Source of the DNA: Saturnia japonica
Lineage: Eukaryota; Arthropoda; Insecta; Lepidoptera; Saturniidae
DNA: 64,000 nt
Assembly (NCBI GenBank): GCA_033032175.1
Contig: CM065311.1
Span: 6,007,190-6,071,189, forward strand
Reading direction: 5' to 3'
The first letter of the stretch is position 1. The number at the start of each line of letters is the position of its first letter. Positions 58,435 through 64,000 of this stretch are shown in pieces. Below the pieces are notes generated by a model. It was given only the letters and a program-made list of their open reading frames with translations, was not told the origin of the DNA and made no database searches. The position numbers and the translations under genes are program-made.

Positions 58435-58860
58435 GTCACTCCACGTCGCGGTGTCGCTAACCGTTGTTCTTTCTCACTTCCCGTAATTGCCTACAGCTTT
58501 CCAGATTGCTTAACGTTCATGGTTACTGCTCAGTTCCTTCGGGTCGTTGTGTAAAGTTATATAACCTATAAACATTCCTAATATGCTATAACATTTAAAA
58601 ATAATTTTTCAAATCAGACTAGTAGTTCAAATAGTTCAAATGAACGAACAAACAATCTCTTGAACTTTATAATATTACTAGCTGTGCCCGCGACTTCGTC
58701 CGCGTGGTATATTTCATTTATGAATAACAGTAACTAAATAAAAACCTCCCCTCACTTTAATCTCACCCTACGGTATTTGACCGGTAAAATAAGCTTTGAG
58801 AATACCCACCTACAATAATTTCAAATATTAATCGTCCTTTACGAAAAGCTAATTTTATTT
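58435..58860 (+). repeat. Two adjacent dispersed-element fragments
   Basis: Positions 58435-58530 are a diverged reverse copy of the 53591 unit (TTCTTTCTCACTTCCCGTAA, AACGTTCATGGTTACTGCTC). Positions 58600-58675 are a GTAGTTCAAA/GAACGAACAAACAAT tail. From 58677 a new element begins GCTGTGCCCGCGACTTCGTC and matches the complement of 5466-5690 and 40560-40760. Confidence 0.65.
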
Positions 58861-59094
58861 GATAACTTTATTTTTATAAACCGTTATTATCCATTTAATA
58901 ATAATGCTTTATAGTATCTGTTTAGTGTAATTTAATTTAATTAAAACATTGATAGCTCAAACACCAAACAACGACATCTATCGTAGAAAATTTAGATTGA
59001 ATAGATATTTTTATAATTTTAAACATTTTTAAATAACGTTAAAATCTGTCAAAAACATTTAAAAAATTATAATAAATTCCAGCCTTAAATCTAT

Positions 59095-59300
59095 ACTTAT
59101 AATAAAAGAGTAAAAAGTCGAAATCTGTACATTGAAGATATTAAAAAAAAAAAATATTATGGGATTTAGAATCATAGACAGAACACATTTCCATAGTTTC
59201 CATAGTCTGTCTGTCTGTCGCCAATCACGCAAAAACTACTGGATCGAATGAAATTAAAATTGGTATGGTTGTAGATTATAGTGTAAAGGCACATTAAGGT
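59095..59300 (+). repeat. Dispersed repeat, shared with 39812-39995
   Basis: ACTTATAATAAAAGAGTAAA, CGAAATCTGTACATTGAAGA, TAGACAGAACACATTTCC and GTCTGTCTGTCTGTCGCC. Confidence 0.65.
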
Positions 59301-59409
59301 TAAATTTTTACACGTATGGATATTTGTATGGTCTATAAATTGCGTATTAAGTATACACTACTCTGTCAAAAAAGTACCGGTAAAAGATCAATAATACACA
59401 AAATCTTAG

Positions 59410-61453
59410 TTATTCATCCAAATTTATTTTATCACCTTCAAAGTATGCTCCTTCAGAAACGATACATTTACGCCAAAGAATAATCCAATCATCGAAACAT
59501 TTTTTAAACTCTTTTCCGGAATTAAGTTTAGTTCTCGCCGCGAATTCTCCTTTATGTCTCCACCGAGTGATAACGGATGCCACGAAGTGGTAATTTGAGT
59601 TTAGGAAACAGTAAGAAGTCAGCTGTCAGTATATATGGTGAATAAGGTGGTAGCTCGATGGTATTTGTGGTGTTTTTGGTCAAAAATTCGTTCACAGTGA
59701 TGGCCTTGTGAGAAGGCGCATTATCGTGGTGCAAAATCCAAGGATCTTTATTCCACAAATCTGGCCTTTTTTGTAGAATTTGCTCTCATAAACGCCGCAT
59801 AACGCTCAAATAATATACTTTATTTACCGTTTGACCCTCCGGTAAGAATTCCGAGTGTACAACACCGTGATAATCAAAGAAAACAGTTAACATGACTTTG
59901 ACTTTTGATCGACTTTGGCGTGGTTTTTTTCAGTTACTGTTCAGTTGGAAGGCGCCACTCAAAATCAAAATAATTTTATTCAATTTAGGCTCTAAAAAGG
60001 CATTTATGAACGTCAAAACACTACTGCCGGTTCGGAAAACGTCCCGGACATCGAGAAGAACTGGTAAGAAACTCGATCGGGTTTATCTTTTTTTTTCAAC
60101 TGTACAATTTTTATTTAATATGACAGGTACAATAATAATAATTTAGTGGATGTACAGAGAGGGAGTCACTACTAAACATAACTATCATTCACATAATGAT
60201 CCAAAGCACGCTTGACATGATCCTTGAACTTTTTGTCCGGCAAATCAGTAATGTGTTTCGGGATCTTGTTATAGAACCTAACACTATTACCTAAAAAACT
60301 GTTATTAGTCTTACTAAGTCTAAAACACGGTACGACTAATTTATCTCTATTTCTACTATTAACATTGTGCTGCTCTTTGACAAAATCCAGCTAGTCTAAG
60401 TTTTTACGAACATACATTAAGTTATCAAAGATGTGTTGGGAGGACAAAGTTAAAATACTAAATTCCTGGAACTAGTTCTTTAGTGATTCGCGGGGTCTCA
60501 TATTGTAAATTGCTCGAATTGCCTGCTTTTGTAATATAAATATGGTATCTACCTAAGTTGCTGAACCCCACAGCAAAATACCTATGAAAAGACATTAAGC
60601 TATGAAAGTAAGGGAAGTAGACTAACCTAGCGGTGGCAATGTCTGTTAACTGGCGAATCTTGCGTACTGCAAATGCAGTAGAACTTAATCTTCCCGCCAA
60701 AGTTTTAATATGCAAACCCCACTGTAATTTTGAATCAAGCGTAATGACCAAGAAGACAGTACTATCAACTAAGCATACTAAATTCCCTTCTATCTTGATA
60801 CTACTATCAACACGCCGAACAATTGGGCAAGACAAATCTCATACATTTGGTTTTATTTGCATTTAGTAGTAAATTATTTAAAGGAAACCATGCGCAAGCA
60901 AGCGAAGCTTGTTGACTAGTTTGCATGTCAAACTCATAAACTCACGTCTCTTCACCAGTAACAATGCGTTTCATGAATGTTGGGTCGGAATTGATCGTTC
61001 TACTATGCCCTCAGTGACTCTTATGCGATTGAGTTTTTAGAGTAAATTCAGGTCTTTTGGGACTTGCCGAGCGGCAAAATTTTTCATACCACACACACAC
61101 ATTTCATAATCACTTGGGTATTATTTAAAATTATTCGGGTCGACTCGTGAGACACAGAAATTTCAGCGGTTATCTCTCTCAAACTTGAATGAGGATTTTC
61201 AGTCACTGTTTCTTTTACTTTTGCGATGTTAACTTCAGTTAAAGACGTTTATAGCCTACCAGGGCGAGGCAAATCTTCCAGCATATCTCGATCGCTTTTT
61301 AACGCTTTTTACCACTCGTAGGCACGTGTTTTTGATAAAGTTGATTCACCGTAAGCCAGAATTGTTTCCGAACACATGCAGTGTCTCCGAACACGAAATT
61401 CCATTGGCAATGCAAAATATAAGACAAACTCTTTATTCGATGTTTTTGTCCAT
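59410..61453 (-). pseudogene. mariner transposase (DD34D type), split by a LINE insertion
   Basis: Minus-strand coding from ATG 61453 (MDKNIE, stop, RVCLIFCIANGISC) to TAA 59410-59412 (EGAYFEGDKINLDE). The N-terminal half (60903-61453) has readable pieces such as EVNIAKVKETVTENPHSSLR, EISVSHESTR and MKRIVTGEET, then a stop, VYEFDMQTSQQA. The C-terminal half (59410-59960) has WRLPTE, PRQSRSKVKVMLTVFFDYHG, WILHHDNAPSH and ADFLLFPKLKLPLRG. The second and third catalytic aspartates survive with 34 residues between; the first lies in the VTGEET region and is Glu here. Several stops and frameshifts make it dead. A likely left inverted end is near 59361 (CTGTCAAAAAAGTACCGG); no matching right end was found. 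Confidence 0.85.
59961..60902 (-). mobile_element. 5'-truncated LINE (jockey-like) inserted in the mariner transposase
   Basis: Minus-strand reverse-transcriptase tail: LLLNANKTKCMRF (near 60860), DSTVFLVITLDSKLQWGLHI, KTLAGRLSSTAFAVRKIRQL and TDIATARLVYFPYFHSLMS. After a frame change come NSFLGNSVRFYNKIPKHITD and DHYVNDSYV, the ORF end. A 3' UTR then ends at AATTATTTTGATTTT (complement of 59961-59975). Removing 59961-60902 rejoins the mariner frame exactly as QQA-SEWRLPTE, so the borders are exact to within a base, with no obvious target-site duplication. The 125-codon open frame at 60458-60835 is part of this fragment. Confidence 0.85.
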
Positions 61454-61689
61454 TACGAAATTCGCAATACACACTATATAATAGGATCTAACTAAAAACA
61501 GCACTATAATTAATCTAAAAGGAAGATGCAACTCAAACTACTTTCCAAAAATAAAAAGTGCCGTTCTAACAAAAAAAAAAGAATTTGGAACCATAAAGAA
61601 ATCGTCCATTCCCGATATTATTTGATTGAATGTACACTGAAATTAACACATCATAACAAAACCATATATTATGTTGATAGCGTATTTTT

Positions 61690-61865
61690 AAATAGCCGCC
61701 TAGCTAATTACCACTCTGAAGTTGAAAATCTGTCGCTAAGCACCTGTAGTTGTATTTCAGTAGCTACATTTGAGAGTGAAATCTTGGCGTGTTATCTACT
61801 TACCCTCTACCTATATTAGGTCACATCGTCAATTAACATCAAGTGAGATTCGGTCAAACGCTAAA
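61690..61865 (+). repeat. Dispersed LINE/SINE-tail-like repeat
   Basis: CTAGCTAATTACCACTCTGA, AGTTGAAAATCTGTCGCTAA, ACATCGTCAATTAACATCAA and GTGAGATTCGG; the best-preserved copy of the family at 32905. Confidence 0.65.
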
Positions 61866-62369
61866 CCTATAAAGCCTATAAAACTTAGTACCTATAAAAG
61901 TTAAACAAAAAAAAAACGCTGGTTACAAGAACCCTATACTTAGCTACCTAAACTATATATCTAGAATCATGTACAAGTATGTTGTTGGTAGCCTTGATAT
62001 AGTTCAAAGCCTCGTCATATCATCCGAAATTTTTTCATTATTTTAATACATAATTTCAAATACTTGGATTTTTTGTCACCATATCAGTCGATACGATGGA
62101 ATGTACCATGACTTTAATGGCTATTGGGAGCATAAATTAGCCTATGAATCATTACATGCTTTTTCTTTATAGACATATTGGTTGTCGTGTTTCGTTTTTT
62201 GTTATTAATAATAATATTTGTCTACAGTTGGTGAACACTTCGAATAATGATAATGTAGGTGTATAAGTTTTTGTTTCTCTATGTTTTCCAAGAACTGTTA
62301 CTGGACTGTATTGGTTTTAGTTATACACAATATTTGCAAACTTTGTCGCTTTTTTACTAATAAGTGAGC

Positions 62370-62525
62370 AATTCTTTGATATATATTACCTATATGTATC
62401 TTCTCGGAAACGGTTCCAACGATTTGGATGAAATTTTGTATCTAGATATTTTTTTTTTGTGTGTTTATCTAAATAGGTTTTTTTTCGCAAGACACCTTGC
62501 AAAGCTCAGTCGCCCAGTTATTAAT
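62370..62525 (+). repeat. Dispersed repeat shared with 11936-12210
   Basis: CTTCTCGGAAACGGTTCCAA, CGATTTGGATGAAATTTTG and TGCAAAGCTCAGTCGCCCAG. Confidence 0.55.
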
Positions 62526-63420
62526 ATTTATCGGAATAAAAAATTTAAAAAAAATTGCGATAGGTTTGTGTACCTACTCCTTATGTTAGACTGTGTGTAT
62601 GTTTTATTTGTGTGCTCACCGATTTTTTTATTTAAGTACTAATCAAGAATATTCTTTGCCTCTATCAACAAACTTCTGTTTTGGAACTAACTACTTTAAA
62701 GACGAGAATCATATTATACCATTTGTGCTGTTTTTATCAGGGATGTAATAATACTTATTTATTACGTACAATAGAGGAATACATTATCTCATAAACTATA
62801 ATATTCATTACAATGTAAATTCATCTTTGAAGGTTCTTTGTACAAAAAGTTTTCCTGCATCGCGTTTAATAGTAGTCGAGTATAACAAAAGGTTTAATAT
62901 TACTGTAATTCGTTAATGTTGACAGTAGTTATATAATGCTCGTGTCTGATAATAAAAGCTAGACACTACGAAGCGGCGCGGCGCGGCGGAGCACCAATAA
63001 CGGTACAAACTTTGAACATATTATAGAATCATAGATAAATAAATAAATGAAATCAATCGAAGATGAAAAAATTGAACATATTCACAGAGTTAAAACAATG
63101 TGACGTTACACATTATATACAAGATATTTTACAACTTACTCTTTTTACTAATTTCAGAGACAATTTCATAACACAGTTTATAAGAACCATTTGTTTCCAA
63201 ATTTCCACTTTTCATTATGTTCATTACTCAAATCGATACATTTAATTTTTTATCGTAAATAATTTGCGATAATAATGATTGTTTATTCATTAAGATTTAG
63301 AATAAAAAAGTTAGGTATGTAATTTGCAAGGTTTTATAAAATTACCATGTTATAATGGCAGAAATGGAAGGTGATGATACTGATCTCTATTAAAATTATA
63401 TAACTATGTAAAAAAAGAAA
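62526..63420. other. AT-rich interval with one short CpG-dense patch
   Basis: GGCGCGGCGCGGCGG at 62975-62989 stands in otherwise AT-rich DNA. A TATATAATG lies at 62931. No coding exon is supported; the small open frames at 62364 and 63063 are not recognised. Confidence 0.4.
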
Positions 63421-63424
63421 CACG

Positions 63425-63770
63425 TGCAGTTCACACGCGGTAGTAGTGAAACCTACAGAAAACATAAGCATGTCTTCTTTAAAATATCTATTTTATTGAA
63501 TTTTTTTTTTTATATCGACCATTCGTACAACATTGCGTACAACTCTGGTCGTCACACCACTAAGTCAATTCGACGATGATCATAGTTGTGAAAATCAGGA
63601 CTTGCTTTAACCGTGTTAGTATAACATTATACTATATTATGTACATTCTATCTCATTTTCTCGCAGGCTAAATCCTGTAAATGATGTTTTGTTTTTTTAT
63701 TAGTGTCGCTTTTTCGTTTCTTCCTGTTTCAAATCCTAACGGTACTAAAGAAGTTTTGTTCCAATCTACT
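63425..63770 (-). repeat. Dispersed repeat copy with imperfect inverted ends (MITE-like), minus
   Basis: The complement of the family at 7541 and 28770: CACACGCGGTAGTAGTGAAA at one end, then GTCGTCACACC, TCTCATTTTCTCGCAGGCTA, AATCC, GTCGCTTTTTCGTTTC, and AACGGTACTAAAGAAGTTTT at the other. Confidence 0.65.
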
Positions 63771-64000
63771 CGTACTGTGATAACAAAATATATTTTAAAA
63801 TGTGGTTTATTAAAATGAATAGAGAATTTTTGAGAATCCGTTAGTTTTCAACGGTAAATATTATATTTATGAATTTCACATTAAAAAAAATTTAGACAAT
63901 GAGGAATGTTTCATATAATTTACGAACAGGTATTTATAATTTAAAAATTCAAAACAACGATATATTTTAAAATATACATACATTAAATTAAATTATTATT

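Overview
The window looks like nuclear DNA of a moth or butterfly (Lepidoptera). It is strongly AT-rich, with long introns or intergenic tracts, GT-AG spliced exons, and dispersed repeats of types I associate with Lepidoptera: tRNA-derived SINEs with A and B boxes, elements starting near CCCGCGACTTCGTCCGCG, elements ending TTAGTATAGATT, and jockey-like LINE tails. The order is inferred from repeat content and memory. No species is assigned, and no search was run.

Layout. Positions 1-7100 are a mobile-element cluster. It holds a decayed jockey-type LINE (about 105-1390), an irregular array of a 14-16 bp motif (1396-1913), a near-intact DD41D (rosa-type) Tc1/mariner element with perfect 32 bp inverted ends and TA duplications (2023-3324), a composite SINE/repeat block (5218-5690), and a decayed DD34D mariner with matching ends (5880-7078). 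From 8866 to 18224 lies the best host gene: a plus-strand gene of four or five coding exons for an unrecognised membrane or secreted protein with an N-terminal signal-like segment and a C-terminal transmembrane segment. Its third candidate exon has a reading-frame problem.

From 18.2 to 38.4 kb there is mostly non-coding DNA with repeats, a possible TATA/initiator promoter (20092-20121), a GC-richer tract at 33.5-33.8 kb, and two inverted LINE 3' tails (30118-31215). At 38465-38682 a second plus-strand host exon carries a start codon and 39 codons; its continuation was not found. From 38.7 to 64 kb the DNA is again repeat-dominated, with three short CpG-dense patches sharing one exact 15-mer (47759, 57180, 62975), a near-identical 260 bp tandem duplication (53591-54110), and a mariner transposase pseudogene (59410-61453) split by a precisely inserted, 5'-truncated LINE.

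The host genes show no evident functional link to each other. Most conserved-looking coding sequence belongs to transposons. No rRNA gene, functional tRNA gene, CRISPR array or bacterial feature is present.
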